A stretch of 64,000 nt of DNA. Source: Rhizobiaceae bacterium. GTDB lineage: Bacteria > Pseudomonadota > Alphaproteobacteria > Rhizobiales > Rhizobiaceae. The DNA is taken from assembly GCA_020628035.1 (NCBI GenBank), contig JAHDFS010000001.1, forward strand, positions 7,207 through 71,206, written 5' to 3'. The translations under genes and the position numbers were made by a program. Below, piece by piece: positions 52,883-61,618 of the stretch (its first letter is position 1; each line of letters starts with the position of its first letter). The notes beneath the pieces are model-generated. The model saw only the letters and a list, made by a program, of their open reading frames with translations. It ran no database searches and was not told the origin of the DNA.

Positions 52883-53799
52883 GCGCGCGCTCCAAACAAA
52901 CCTGTTGGTCGCCAGATCAAAACTGCGCCCATTAAGATATAAATCGCCATGGAAGCAAGTGATGACCCCACCGATGTAGCAGCAGAATTATCCAAAAACA
53001 GCGCAAAAAACCTCGGCAAGAAAACCCCGCCCAATGTGTCGGTTAACCCAACCAATATGCCGCCAACAAGCGCACCCTTAATCGAGCCAATACCGCCGAT
53101 CACAATCACGACAAAAGCCAAGATCAGCACCGGCTCGCCCATGCCAACTTCCACCGATTGGATGGTACCGACTAGCGCACCAGCAAGACCCGCAAGTGCC
53201 GCACCCAATGCAAAGATGATCGTGTAGAGCTTAGAGATATCCACACCGAGCGCAGCAATCATTTCACGATCATTTTCGCCGGCGCGAATTTGGATGCCAA
53301 TCCGTGTCTTTGTAATGAGAAACCCAAGCCCCGCCGCGATCGCAAGCCCCACAACGATTAATACAAGCCTGTAAAGCGGATACTCGATGCCGCCCGGTAA
53401 GCTGACTGGTCCCGATAAATATTCCGGAATATCAAGGAATAGAGGGAAAGATCCAAAGACCCATCGAGTTCCTTCTGAAAAAATCAAAATCAGGGCAAAT
53501 GTTGCCAATACCTGATCTAGATGGTCTTTGTTGTAAAGCCGCCGGATCACCAAAATTTCAATCAATGCACCTGCAGCAGCTGCAGCGATAAGTGCGGAAA
53601 TGAGAGCTAATAAAAATGATCCAGTTGCACCTGCAACGGCGGCGGCGGCAAACGCACCCACCATGTATAGCGAGCCATGCGCCAAATTGATCAGCCCCAT
53701 TACTCCGAAAATTAATGTCAGCCCAGCCGCCATCAAGAACAGCATAATGCCAAACTGAAGACCGTTCAAAATCTGTTCTGCGATAAGAATAAAAGACAT
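52879..53799 (-). CDS. livH: Branched-chain-type ABC transporter permease LivH
   Basis: About 306 residues with around 8 spans. Motifs LTLIFGVMGLINLAHGSLYMVGAF and the ATPase-contact loop GENDREMIAALGVDISKLYTIIFALG are typical of LivH. The start is ATG 53799 or, less likely, the upstream one at 53811. First gene of the liv operon. No livK/livJ periplasmic binding protein occurs in or beside the operon, so the partner must lie elsewhere. The nearby tyrosine operon hints at an aromatic or branched-chain amino-acid ligand, which is inference. Confidence 0.94.
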   Translation of the reverse strand: MSFILIAEQILNGLQFGIMLFLMAAGLTLIFGVMGLINLAHGSLYMVGAFAAAAVAGATGSFLLALISALIAAAAAGALIEILVIRRLYNKDHLDQVLATFALILIFSEGTRWVFGSFPLFLDIPEYLSGPVSLPGGIEYPLYRLVLIVVGLAIAAGLGFLITKTRIGIQIRAGENDREMIAALGVDISKLYTIIFALGAALAGLAGALVGTIQSVEVGMGEPVLILAFVVIVIGGIGSIKGALVGGILVGLTDTLGGVFLPRFFALFLDNSAATSVGSSLASMAIYILMGAVLIWRPTGLFGARA

Positions 53800-53921
53800 T
53801 AAATAACCCAAGCTTTAATTGAGACCGGAGCAATCCGAACCCAGAAGAAAGCACCCCAAAGAACACGAACTCTAAAGCTCTATAACGTACAAATAGCTGC
53901 GTAAAAACCAGAATGTTGTGT

Positions 53922-53958
53922 TAAATCAGAATTTTGATTTTTAGATGGATCTGATTTA
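53922..53958. promoter_or_regulatory. Inverted repeat TAAATCAGA / TCTGATTTA upstream of livH
   Basis: Perfect 9-bp arms with a 19-base spacer in the 200-bp gap between livH and the DedA gene. It lies upstream of livH and downstream of DedA, so it could be a liv operator or a terminator of the DedA transcript. No U-tract is attached. Confidence 0.4.
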
Positions 53959-53999
53959 GCAGGAGATGCTGCATCGATGCGTGTCAAAACTGATAGAGT

Positions 54000-54608
54000 T
54001 TAGACAGCACCTTCATATTCAAATTTTCGCCAAGAGACCACCAGCCAGATTGCAAAGCCGATGGCAGCAATCAACGCAATACCAACGATTAACATGCTCG
54101 CGACCAAATCAGAGATTTGCGGAAGATTACCGGCAAACAAATAACCGATGAAGCAATAGCTGAGCGTCCAAAGCAAAGATGAAGGCAAGGCCACACTTGT
54201 AAATTTTGCCCAACTTGTTTGCACCGCACCACTGACATAAGACACATATGGTCCTGTCGGGCTGATGATCGTATGGCTGAGCAAAATAGCGAGCCATCCA
54301 TGTTTGGCCAGCATGGCCTCACTTCGTTCAATTGTTGGAGTGATGCTCTGAAAATTTTTGAGCTTTATCAGCAAACCGGGTCCTAAAAACCGCGCAAGCA
54401 AAAACGCAAATTGGTCCCCAATGACATAAGCTGCGGCGACGATAAATACGACTTGCCAAATAACCAAATCACCTGCTGCAGCCAATGCACCAGCCGTCAA
54501 AACAACAATTGAAGATGGCATGGGTATCCCCATACATGCGGTCATAACAACGAAGAAAATAACATAAAGACCATATTGTGGAATGAGGTTAAGAACGATA
54601 TCAGTCAA
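54000..54608 (-). CDS. DedA family membrane protein
   Basis: A 202-residue inner-membrane protein with about four to five spans, with the DedA/SNARE-associated core: GDQFAFLLARFLGPGLL, then AMLAKHGWLAILLSHTIISPTGPYVSYVSG. Bacterial DedA proteins are lipid or cation/proton transporters needed for membrane homeostasis. The start is TTG with GGGAG seven bases upstream; it overlaps the preceding small-protein gene by 8 bases, so it is translated as part of the lectin-oxidase-sulfatase operon, perhaps its last gene. Confidence 0.85.
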   Translation of the reverse strand: MTDIVLNLIPQYGLYVIFFVVMTACMGIPMPSSIVVLTAGALAAAGDLVIWQVVFIVAAAYVIGDQFAFLLARFLGPGLLIKLKNFQSITPTIERSEAMLAKHGWLAILLSHTIISPTGPYVSYVSGAVQTSWAKFTSVALPSSLLWTLSYCFIGYLFAGNLPQISDLVASMLIVGIALIAAIGFAIWLVVSWRKFEYEGAV

Positions 54609-54975
54609 CTTGGTTCTCCCGATATTCTTCGGTCACACTTCTTATTTTTTCAGTCAATTCCGTGAGCGAATATCCCTGTTCCGCAGCTATATTTTCAAGC
54701 CGCAATCCTTGTCCAATCACACTTTCATCCAACCCGAGGGCATCTAACACCAAGGGCATTGGGATATCATAAGACAACATGATGTAACGCGGTGTCATCC
54801 AGCCTTTCAGGTCAGAATCTTGGTGCCTTGGATCATTGAAGTAAATCGCATCCGCCATAAAGGTAAAACCGAAATATAATGCCAATCCTGTCGAGGCGAT
54901 AAAACCTGAAATCGGCAACCAGTGTTTGCGCGCAAATTGTTTGAGTTTTTCCTGTTGGATGTTTTTAAGGAACAT
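54601..54975 (-). CDS. Uncharacterised small membrane-anchored protein
   Basis: A 124-residue protein with one clear hydrophobic helix near residue 18-40 (LPISGFIASTGLALYFGF). The part after the helix (about 45-124) is acidic and helical and would lie on the periplasmic side if the basic N-terminus stays inside. No family is recognised. It is coupled to DedA by an 8-base overlap and begins 45 bp after the sulfatase stop. The function is not assigned; it could be an adaptor between the periplasmic enzymes and DedA. Confidence 0.65.
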   Translation of the reverse strand: MFLKNIQQEKLKQFARKHWLPISGFIASTGLALYFGFTFMADAIYFNDPRHQDSDLKGWMTPRYIMLSYDIPMPLVLDALGLDESVIGQGLRLENIAAEQGYSLTELTEKIRSVTEEYRENQVD

Positions 54976-55020
54976 TCTCTAACCGCTCATAAAAGGAAAG
55001 TTCGTGGGTTTCTTGAAAAT

Positions 55021-56322
55021 TTAATTATCAGTGGCCAACAGAGATTGCCGCTTAGACATCAAAGCTTGTGAGATCGCCTTTGCCTGATCAGATCCCCCAC
55101 CTGCTAGCAAATTGGTTTGCTCAAGCGGATCACTTTCTAAATCATAAAGTTCGGCCGGCTGACCTTTCGGACTAATAATCTTGAAATCACCTTCCCGCAG
55201 CGACCAACCATAAACACCCCCACCACGCGTTTGCAGATTGGTAAAATGTTCGACATAAACATAATCTCGGCTGCCTTCGCCACCATAGAGAACCGGGCTG
55301 AAATCAATTGAATCAGGTGCATTTGTTGACGTTCCCGCCAATTTTGCAATTGTTGTATTGAGATCGGTTGTGTTGATAAACGCTTTACTGCGTCCTGGAT
55401 TAATTCCCGGACCGGCGACCACCATCGGCACACGCGTACCACTGTCATAGATCGTACCTTTGGCTCTATGATTGCCATATAAATCGCCGATCACCTGATT
55501 TGGTGTCCCGTTGTCGCCAATGAAAATGACAATAGTATTGGCGCGCTGCTGAGCGTTTAAAGAAGATAATAGTCGCCCAACTTCTGTATCCAACGCCTCA
55601 AGCATTGCCTGATAATAAGGAAGCGGATTTTGTCTCACAGCCGCGTCGCTGTCGTCCAAATCATCAAAATTGTGCAACTCTTTTGGCGGCAAATGAAAGG
55701 GTGAATGTGGCGCGTTATAAGCCAACCACAAAAACCAGGGTTTGTCTTGATCTTCAATCCAGTTAATCGCGCGATCAGTTAAAACAGTTGTTGAATAACC
55801 TTCGATCTGAACTTCCTGTCCATTCTCAATCGCAGGCCAACTGAAATAATCGCGAATACCGCCGCTATAAAGGCCAAAATAATCTGAAACGCCCATTTGT
55901 TCCGGCGCATCATATCCTGAGCGGCGACCAGTCACGTGCCATTTTCCAATAACATTTGAGGCATATTCCGTTGCATTGAGCGCGTCAAACAAAGTCGGAG
56001 TATCAACCGATAATTCATCGCTGCCATCGGGCGCAACTGGCGCTCCAACGCCAGTTCTAAAACCATATTGCCCACTTAAAATGGTCGCACGTGTTGGCGA
56101 ACATGTGGGCGCCGCATATGCGTTTTCAAACACGATGCCTTCTGCGCACATCTTCTCAAGGTTCGGCATTGGCGCTTGTTGGTTCCCAACCGCATAACAA
56201 TTGGATGCGTCTAATCCCATATCATCTGCAATGACCAACAAGATATTTGGTTTTGCAGACGCAGAGACCGGTGACAACAAAAACCCAATCATCAATAACG
56301 CAGCTGTGAGAAAGCTTTTCAT
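55021..56322 (-). CDS. Periplasmic sulfatase
   Basis: About 433 residues with a Sec signal peptide (1-23, ending ASA). The metal ligands are in VIADDMG (Asp33, Asp34), the formylglycine site is Cys74 in TCSPTR, and FIGDNGTPNQ carries later metal ligands. It removes sulfate from periplasmic esters, as in arylsulfatase-type or sulfated-glycan hydrolases. The open frame reaches 56385; ATG 56322 with AGGACGAG upstream yields the clean signal. In an operon with a lectin and multicopper oxidase, its natural substrate may be a sulfated polymer or phenol. This is a different sulfatase branch from the one at 25.5 kb. Confidence 0.92.
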   Translation of the reverse strand: MKSFLTAALLMIGFLLSPVSASAKPNILLVIADDMGLDASNCYAVGNQQAPMPNLEKMCAEGIVFENAYAAPTCSPTRATILSGQYGFRTGVGAPVAPDGSDELSVDTPTLFDALNATEYASNVIGKWHVTGRRSGYDAPEQMGVSDYFGLYSGGIRDYFSWPAIENGQEVQIEGYSTTVLTDRAINWIEDQDKPWFLWLAYNAPHSPFHLPPKELHNFDDLDDSDAAVRQNPLPYYQAMLEALDTEVGRLLSSLNAQQRANTIVIFIGDNGTPNQVIGDLYGNHRAKGTIYDSGTRVPMVVAGPGINPGRSKAFINTTDLNTTIAKLAGTSTNAPDSIDFSPVLYGGEGSRDYVYVEHFTNLQTRGGGVYGWSLREGDFKIISPKGQPAELYDLESDPLEQTNLLAGGGSDQAKAISQALMSKRQSLLATDN

Positions 56323-56368
56323 TGCTCGTCCTTTGATCTTAAAAAGCCCAAGAGTATTCATAGGCGCA

Positions 56369-57910
56369 TTACACCACTTCGACAATTTGCATCATACCCA
56401 TATCCTCGTGACGTAAAACATGACAATGGATAACAAACCGTCCTTTGAATGTCTCAAAACGCGTCTTATAAGTTATCGAACCCGCACCATTGCCAGAGCG
56501 CACGGGCACACCAATTGTGTCTTGCCATCGTCTAAGCGGATTTATTTCATCCAATTCTTCACCATTGATATGCGTAATGTAAAACGGGTTCACATGAATA
56601 TGAAATACGTGAAGCTGAGCAGCAGCATTTGTTATATGCCACTCCTCTTCGCTATCAAGTTTCATGCTCTGTTTTAAATCGCCATCATAAACTTCGCCGT
56701 CGATTAAATTTCTGCCAGAAAAATTAACCTCGCGCCTGTCTAATTTTGCGTTAGAAAATGGTTTCAACCGACTTCCGGGCAGCTCTTCAAGTTCCGACCA
56801 AGCTGCATCAACAGGTTCGCCAGAGACCTCGACATTGAGATCGAAAATATTGGCAAATTCTGCCCCATTTGTGATGTCTGAAAGTGCATTTCGGATGGTT
56901 TGAGCGAACGGTTTTGATGTAGGTTCCAAAGGTGCGCGAACAATCAAATCCATGCGATTGCCAGATGCAAGTGAAGCAGGGTTAAGCCAAGGCTCTTCTA
57001 GATTTTCCAGATCAATTGCAATGCGGCGTTCTAAGGTAAATCCGTCATATGCGATTTGATAAATCTCAAGATCTGGCTGACTTGCGCGAACAAAACCATA
57101 TTCTGTGGCATTACCCAGTGCATTAATAATACGCCATCGCTGAACTTCACCAGGGCGCATTTTTATAACCGGATCGACAGCTCCGCCACCATCTGGTTCA
57201 GCGACCACCACACCTTGGTTCATCAGCATGATGATTTTCTCATTTGCCGCTTCGATATAGTCCGGCATGGTTCCTGGTTTATCTTCAACAATTAGAGGAC
57301 CCGACAAACCTGCACCCACCTGCTGCGCTGTCGAACCATGTTTATGCGCATGATACCAATAAGTGCCCGAAGGATGTTCATCGCCCAATTCAAATCGATA
57401 TTTGGTTTCCTTCCAACGAAATGTAGATTTCACACTTTCACCACATACATCAGAACAACTCACCAGCTGTCCTTCGGGTACAACGCTGACAAAGACATTA
57501 TCGGCATCAAATTCACCTGACGAATCTGTTGTGGGCGAAACGTGCAATCCATGCGTATGCAAATTCGTCGTATTGATGCCATGAAAATTGTTGGGATTAT
57601 CAGTGCAGTCATCGTGGAGCGGTGGCAGACTATTTGTGAAATCCACGTCAATTGTCTCATCAGGATTAACGCGTATCGTCGGGCCTGGAGAAACGCCATT
57701 ATATGCCGGCCGGCCATCTACTGATCGCACATCAAGTTTAACATTGATGATGTTTGACACTGAAGCATTCGCATGTCTGGTCAAAATCGGTGCAATGCTT
57801 AATGACATCGTTGCAAGCAAACCTGCACCGAGTTTTATAGCTGATCTGCGTGTCCACCCAGACGCAATCGGAGACGTGTTTTGTTTTTTGCTCAATTTCG
57901 CACCATCCAC
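56369..57910 (-). CDS. Tat-exported multicopper oxidase
   Basis: A 513-residue three-domain multicopper oxidase. A Tat signal with twin Arg (RRSAIKLGAG) lies at about residues 21-30. All four copper regions are present: NLHTHGLH (His118, His120), YWYHAHKHGS (His187, His189), LHVFHIHVNPFY and VIHCHVLRHEDMGMM with the type 1 Cys, His and Met. It should oxidise a phenol or metal ion with O2 in the periplasm, as laccase-, CueO- or bilirubin-oxidase-like enzymes. No Met-rich insert typical of CueO is visible. The start is GTG at 57910; it overlaps the lectin gene by 19 bases. Confidence 0.93.
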   Translation of the reverse strand: MDGAKLSKKQNTSPIASGWTRRSAIKLGAGLLATMSLSIAPILTRHANASVSNIINVKLDVRSVDGRPAYNGVSPGPTIRVNPDETIDVDFTNSLPPLHDDCTDNPNNFHGINTTNLHTHGLHVSPTTDSSGEFDADNVFVSVVPEGQLVSCSDVCGESVKSTFRWKETKYRFELGDEHPSGTYWYHAHKHGSTAQQVGAGLSGPLIVEDKPGTMPDYIEAANEKIIMLMNQGVVVAEPDGGGAVDPVIKMRPGEVQRWRIINALGNATEYGFVRASQPDLEIYQIAYDGFTLERRIAIDLENLEEPWLNPASLASGNRMDLIVRAPLEPTSKPFAQTIRNALSDITNGAEFANIFDLNVEVSGEPVDAAWSELEELPGSRLKPFSNAKLDRREVNFSGRNLIDGEVYDGDLKQSMKLDSEEEWHITNAAAQLHVFHIHVNPFYITHINGEELDEINPLRRWQDTIGVPVRSGNGAGSITYKTRFETFKGRFVIHCHVLRHEDMGMMQIVEVV

Positions 57911-58413
57911 TGCTTTCGCTCAGGGGACAGATTTTCACAATTTTCGATGATCAGGTCGCGAGACATAAACGGGCCCGCACTTCTGCTTTGCGCGCCAACA
58001 CCCACACAAATTGCGTCATCGAGGTTTAGTTTAATAAGGCCGGTATCATTGGTAACGACAAATTGCTGCGCTTGCTCACCTATGTCACAATCCTCAAGCC
58101 CCAAAGGTATTTGAGCATTGCTTTGATCAATAACCGTTACGCATTTGTCTGGAAACGCGACCGATTGAATTTGCCCTGTATCTTCAAGAAATGTGAACTG
58201 CACATCCCCGCCTTGCGGCTTGCAAGAATGCGCATGCAATTTGTCGTTATAGCCCCTTCCCACGGTATCGATACACCAACCCAAATTTTGATTTTCATCG
58301 AGATTATCTGCGAGATAAATGACCGGGGAAGGTGTTTTTAAGTCAGGTTCAACAGCCAATGCACTCACGCATGAAAGTAAAAAACCAGCCAATAAAAGTG
58401 TCATATATTTCAT
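57892..58413 (-). CDS. Secreted ricin-B-like beta-trefoil protein
   Basis: About 173 residues with a Sec signal (about 1-21). Three repeats each with Cys pairs and a QxF/W-type end (GWCIDTVGRG...HAHSC...VQFTF; KCVTVIDQSN...LEDC...AQQFVV; ICVGVGAQ...IENC...RKQWMV) describe a ricin-B-type beta-trefoil. Such modules bind galactose/xylose-type sugars. ATG 58413 has GGAG upstream; a TTG at 58416 is possible. It heads the operon, with its promoter facing the two-component genes. It may tether the oxidase and sulfatase activity to a glycan. Confidence 0.78.
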   Translation of the reverse strand: MKYMTLLLAGFLLSCVSALAVEPDLKTPSPVIYLADNLDENQNLGWCIDTVGRGYNDKLHAHSCKPQGGDVQFTFLEDTGQIQSVAFPDKCVTVIDQSNAQIPLGLEDCDIGEQAQQFVVTNDTGLIKLNLDDAICVGVGAQSRSAGPFMSRDLIIENCENLSPERKQWMVRN

Positions 58414-58496
58414 CAAACCGCTCCGAACATGAATTTTGGGTCAATTTGTATCGCCTAACTCATTGCATGACTTAGAAGAATTGGCGAATGCTGCTT

Positions 58497-58541
58497 TGTC
58501 GCGGAATGTCGCAAAGTTTAACATTGATACAATTTGCGACA
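58497..58541. promoter_or_regulatory. TGTCGC repeats in divergent promoter, candidate OmpR-type site
   Basis: TGTCGC occurs at 58497-58502 and 58507-58512, exactly ten bases (one helical turn) apart. An inverted copy GCGACA lies at 58536-58541; with flanks this makes TGTCGCAAA (58507-58515) and TTTGCGACA (58533-58541), 9-bp perfect inverted arms. Tandem half-sites a helical turn apart are the usual OmpR-regulator pattern, and the site sits between the lectin operon and the response regulator. Confidence 0.6.
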
Positions 58542-58610
58542 ATTAATTATGCAAGCGCTTGGTTTTAAGTTGTATTGATGTGATAAAATTGAGAAATCAA
58601 AGAGGTAGGC

Positions 58611-59324
58611 ATGCATCAGCTACATCACATTCTTATCGTTGATGATGCGCGCGATATCCGCGAACCACTTGCACAATATCTTAAGAAAAATGGTTTTCGC
58701 GCAACGATGGCAGCAAATGCTAAAGAAGCGCGCCAGCACCTCAAAGAAACAAAATTTGAACTCGTCATTCTCGACATTATGATGCCTGGCGAAGATGGTC
58801 TCCAACTTTGCCAATGGGTTTCAAACAATGATGGACCTCCGGTAATACTTCTTACCGCCGTGGCTGATGACGTTAGCAAAGTCGTTGGATTGGAAATCGG
58901 TGCTGAGGATTACCTCACCAAACCGTTCAATCCCCGAGAATTGCTGGCACGCATTAAAATCATTCTTCGTCGTTTTCCAAAGCAAGATGACACTATCACT
59001 CCAATTCAACGCAAATTCGCCGGCATGCTGCACGACCCCCTTCATCACAAAATCACACGCGATAACGGAACTGAATTGGAACTGACCACGGGAGAAAGTC
59101 GACTTTTATCAGTTTTGTTAGACAATCCTTTTAAAATATTGGATAGATCGAAACTTCTCGATTTGGTCGCGGGTCGGGAACCAAAGGCATATGATCGAGC
59201 CATCGACAATACCGTCAGTCGCCTGAGAAAGAAGATTGAACGAGATCCCAAATCACCAGAATTAATCGTCACCAAGTGGGGCGGTGGATATATGCTCGCA
59301 TGTGACGTTGAGACTTTGCTATGA
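58611..59324 (+). CDS. OmpR-family response regulator (second system)
   Basis: A 237-residue regulator: receiver domain (about 5-120) with acidic DDA pair, Asp in LVILDIMMPGEDG and Lys in YLTKPFNPREL; OmpR-type winged helix (about 140-237; DRAIDNTVSRLRKKIERDP, KWGGGYML). It closely resembles OmpR itself in layout. It overlaps the kinase gene by 4 bases. Divergent from the lectin/oxidase operon, which it probably activates or represses. Confidence 0.93.
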   Translation: MHQLHHILIVDDARDIREPLAQYLKKNGFRATMAANAKEARQHLKETKFELVILDIMMPGEDGLQLCQWVSNNDGPPVILLTAVADDVSKVVGLEIGAEDYLTKPFNPRELLARIKIILRRFPKQDDTITPIQRKFAGMLHDPLHHKITRDNGTELELTTGESRLLSVLLDNPFKILDRSKLLDLVAGREPKAYDRAIDNTVSRLRKKIERDPKSPELIVTKWGGGYMLACDVETLL

Positions 59325-60628
59325 AATTTGCCGATTTCATCCAAGCAGGATTGTCACGCAAATTCATTCTGCTTCTTCTCATAACGGTATCTGCCTCGAT
59401 GGCGATATCGCTCGCATTTATTTACCTTGAGCGAGATCGCATAGATTTAGGTGTCCTTGCCGAGCGGAACAATCAACGCATATCCGCAATCATTATGGCG
59501 ATGGAAAGCATGGACAAACAAAGCCGCACCGCAATTATAAACAGTGTCACCACGCACCAGTTTAAAATAGCTATAGCGGATCGTCCCATTGTATCGCAGC
59601 CGCCTCTTTCAAAACGCGCAAATCGTCTGGTGGAGCAACTTCAAGCCATCTTACCAAATCACACGGTTTTGGCGGATCATGCATCAGCAGATGGGAAAGA
59701 ACGTCGCCCCAAGCGCATGCGTATATTTTCTATCAAATTGAATTCAGACGAAAGCTGGGTCAATGTGGATTCCCGATTAAACAAATCCCTTGCATCAGAC
59801 GACGATACATTGGTCGGGCTAATGGCCGCATCACTAGTAGGTGTGCTAATCGTGGGGCTGTATTTCATAGCACAATTGGTTCGTCCCCTTTCCGATATTG
59901 CACAGGCTACGCGTTCCGCTGGAAGTGGCAATAGATCAATTCGTCTGCCCGAAGAAGGTCCCATTGAACTTAAAGACATTGCCGTTGCTTTTAACGAAAT
60001 GCAGGACCAGATTTCCCATTTTGACGACGAACGAAACCGTACACTTGCCGCGGTGGGGCACGATCTAAGAACCCCCATCACTTCGCTGCGCATCCGCGCA
60101 GAAATGATGGATGAAGCGGAGAGCGCTGATTTTATTCGCATTCTTGACGAGATGACTTTATTGGCAGAAAGTTTGATCTCCTATTCAAAGGGAACTTCAG
60201 ATCAAGAAGAAGCCATTACAATTGATTTTTCAGGCTTATTAAACAATCTCTGTCAAGAACGTGACATCAAAATTCTAGGCGATGGTGAGATCAATATAAA
60301 AGGCAAACCATTTGCCTTGCGTCGTGCATTTGTAAATCTCTTAGACAATGCCATCCGTTATGCCAAAGACATATCGGTTAAAATAAATCGCCAACCCCAT
60401 CTGGTTGAAGTTCAAATATTAGATCATGGGCCTGGCATTCCTGAGGACAAGCTTGCCACGATTTTCGACCCCTTCGTCAGAGTTGATGATAGTCGAGATA
60501 AGGAAACAGGTGGGCACGGGTTGGGCCTTGCAATCGCAAAATCAATAATAATATTACATGGCGGCACTATTGAAATTGCCAATCGATCACCAAATGGTTT
60601 GACGGTTACTGTTAAGCTACCCCTGTAA
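59321..60628 (+). CDS. EnvZ-like sensor histidine kinase
   Basis: A 435-residue kinase: first span about 14-34 (KFILLLLITVSASMAIS), periplasmic sensor loop about 35-155, second span about 165-188 (LVGLMAASLVGVLIVGLYFIAQ), HAMP (LVRPLSDIAQATRSAGSG), phosphoacceptor His in AAVGHDLRTPITSLR and ATPase domain (NLLDNAIRYAK, HGPGIPEDKL, GGHGLGLAIAKSI). Its signal is unknown; as the partner of the RR it may sense a periplasmic condition handled by the multicopper oxidase and sulfatase. Confidence 0.93.
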   Translation: MKFADFIQAGLSRKFILLLLITVSASMAISLAFIYLERDRIDLGVLAERNNQRISAIIMAMESMDKQSRTAIINSVTTHQFKIAIADRPIVSQPPLSKRANRLVEQLQAILPNHTVLADHASADGKERRPKRMRIFSIKLNSDESWVNVDSRLNKSLASDDDTLVGLMAASLVGVLIVGLYFIAQLVRPLSDIAQATRSAGSGNRSIRLPEEGPIELKDIAVAFNEMQDQISHFDDERNRTLAAVGHDLRTPITSLRIRAEMMDEAESADFIRILDEMTLLAESLISYSKGTSDQEEAITIDFSGLLNNLCQERDIKILGDGEINIKGKPFALRRAFVNLLDNAIRYAKDISVKINRQPHLVEVQILDHGPGIPEDKLATIFDPFVRVDDSRDKETGGHGLGLAIAKSIIILHGGTIEIANRSPNGLTVTVKLPL

Positions 60629-60718
60629 TGGATCAACTTGGATCCGACAAAGATAGGCGTGATTTGCATTTAATAAAGCTGACTTGCGAGCCATAAACCG
60701 CAATGATATTTTTGTTCA

Positions 60719-61462
60719 ATGACAGCACAAAATTCCGACACTCAAATTGAGCTCTTACATAATATCATCATCAAAGATCTCCAAGCTTTGGGCGAGCAAT
60801 CAGCTTATAAAGCAGATGCCGATGAAATCGATCCCCGTTACTTAAGCTATGGTGTCCGCGCGCCTGAAATGAAGCGTTTTATCTCACAGATTAAACCTGA
60901 ACTTAAAACACTTGAACGAAATCAAAAAATTGAATTAGCCGGAAGATTGATCAGTTCAGGCTTCGGAGAACAAAAAACTGTTGCTTTAGCGATTTTGGAA
61001 CGGGAGGCAAATTATTTTACACCCGAACGTTTCAAATTATTGGACGAGTTCATAAGAGGTCTTTGCGGGTGGAGCAAGATCGATGCCTATACCGGATTGT
61101 TTTTAAGGCAAATTTTGAAATCGCATGAAGCTGATTTAATCAAACTGCTCAAATCTTGGAACTGTGATGACGATCTATGGCTTAGAAGAGCAAGCGTCGT
61201 ATTATTCACGCGGCAAGTTGCCAGATCACAACAATATATAGATGTGGCATTGGCCAATTGCGAGACCTTAATCCATGACAAAGAGCACTTAGTTCAAACC
61301 GGTGTCGGCTGGTGTCTGCGAGATCTTATGCGTTGGCACAAAAAAGAAATACTGCCCTATGTGATTAACCTGCGCGCAAATGGAATTAGCAGCAAGATCA
61401 CGCTCTATGCACTGCGAGATATTAAGGGTGACGAACGAAAAGAGATCCTTGGCAAAAAGTGA
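60719..61462 (+). CDS. AlkD-like DNA alkylation repair protein
   Basis: A 247-residue HEAT-repeat protein of the AlkC/AlkD family. The DNA-contact segment GWSKIDAYTG keeps the Trp-x3-Asp pair used by AlkD to excise N3/N7-alkylpurines, and DDLWLRRASVVLFTRQ and GVGWCLRDLMRW are family-typical. It acts in the cytoplasm as a base-excision glycosylase. It stands alone between the kinase and a LysR gene, 90 bp downstream of the kinase. No clear ribosome site precedes the ATG. Confidence 0.87.
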   Translation: MTAQNSDTQIELLHNIIIKDLQALGEQSAYKADADEIDPRYLSYGVRAPEMKRFISQIKPELKTLERNQKIELAGRLISSGFGEQKTVALAILEREANYFTPERFKLLDEFIRGLCGWSKIDAYTGLFLRQILKSHEADLIKLLKSWNCDDDLWLRRASVVLFTRQVARSQQYIDVALANCETLIHDKEHLVQTGVGWCLRDLMRWHKKEILPYVINLRANGISSKITLYALRDIKGDERKEILGKK

Positions 61463-61618
61463 TTTCATACTTGTTATTAGATTCATCTCAATCAAAATTG
61501 AACTGAATGTATATCGCTTGGCCAGCTCCAAAAACAGGCGTTGATTTGATACGCATCCGCGCAAATTCAAACAATCCTCGCTGTTGCAATACTGACAATT
61601 TATAAATAAAATGATTTT

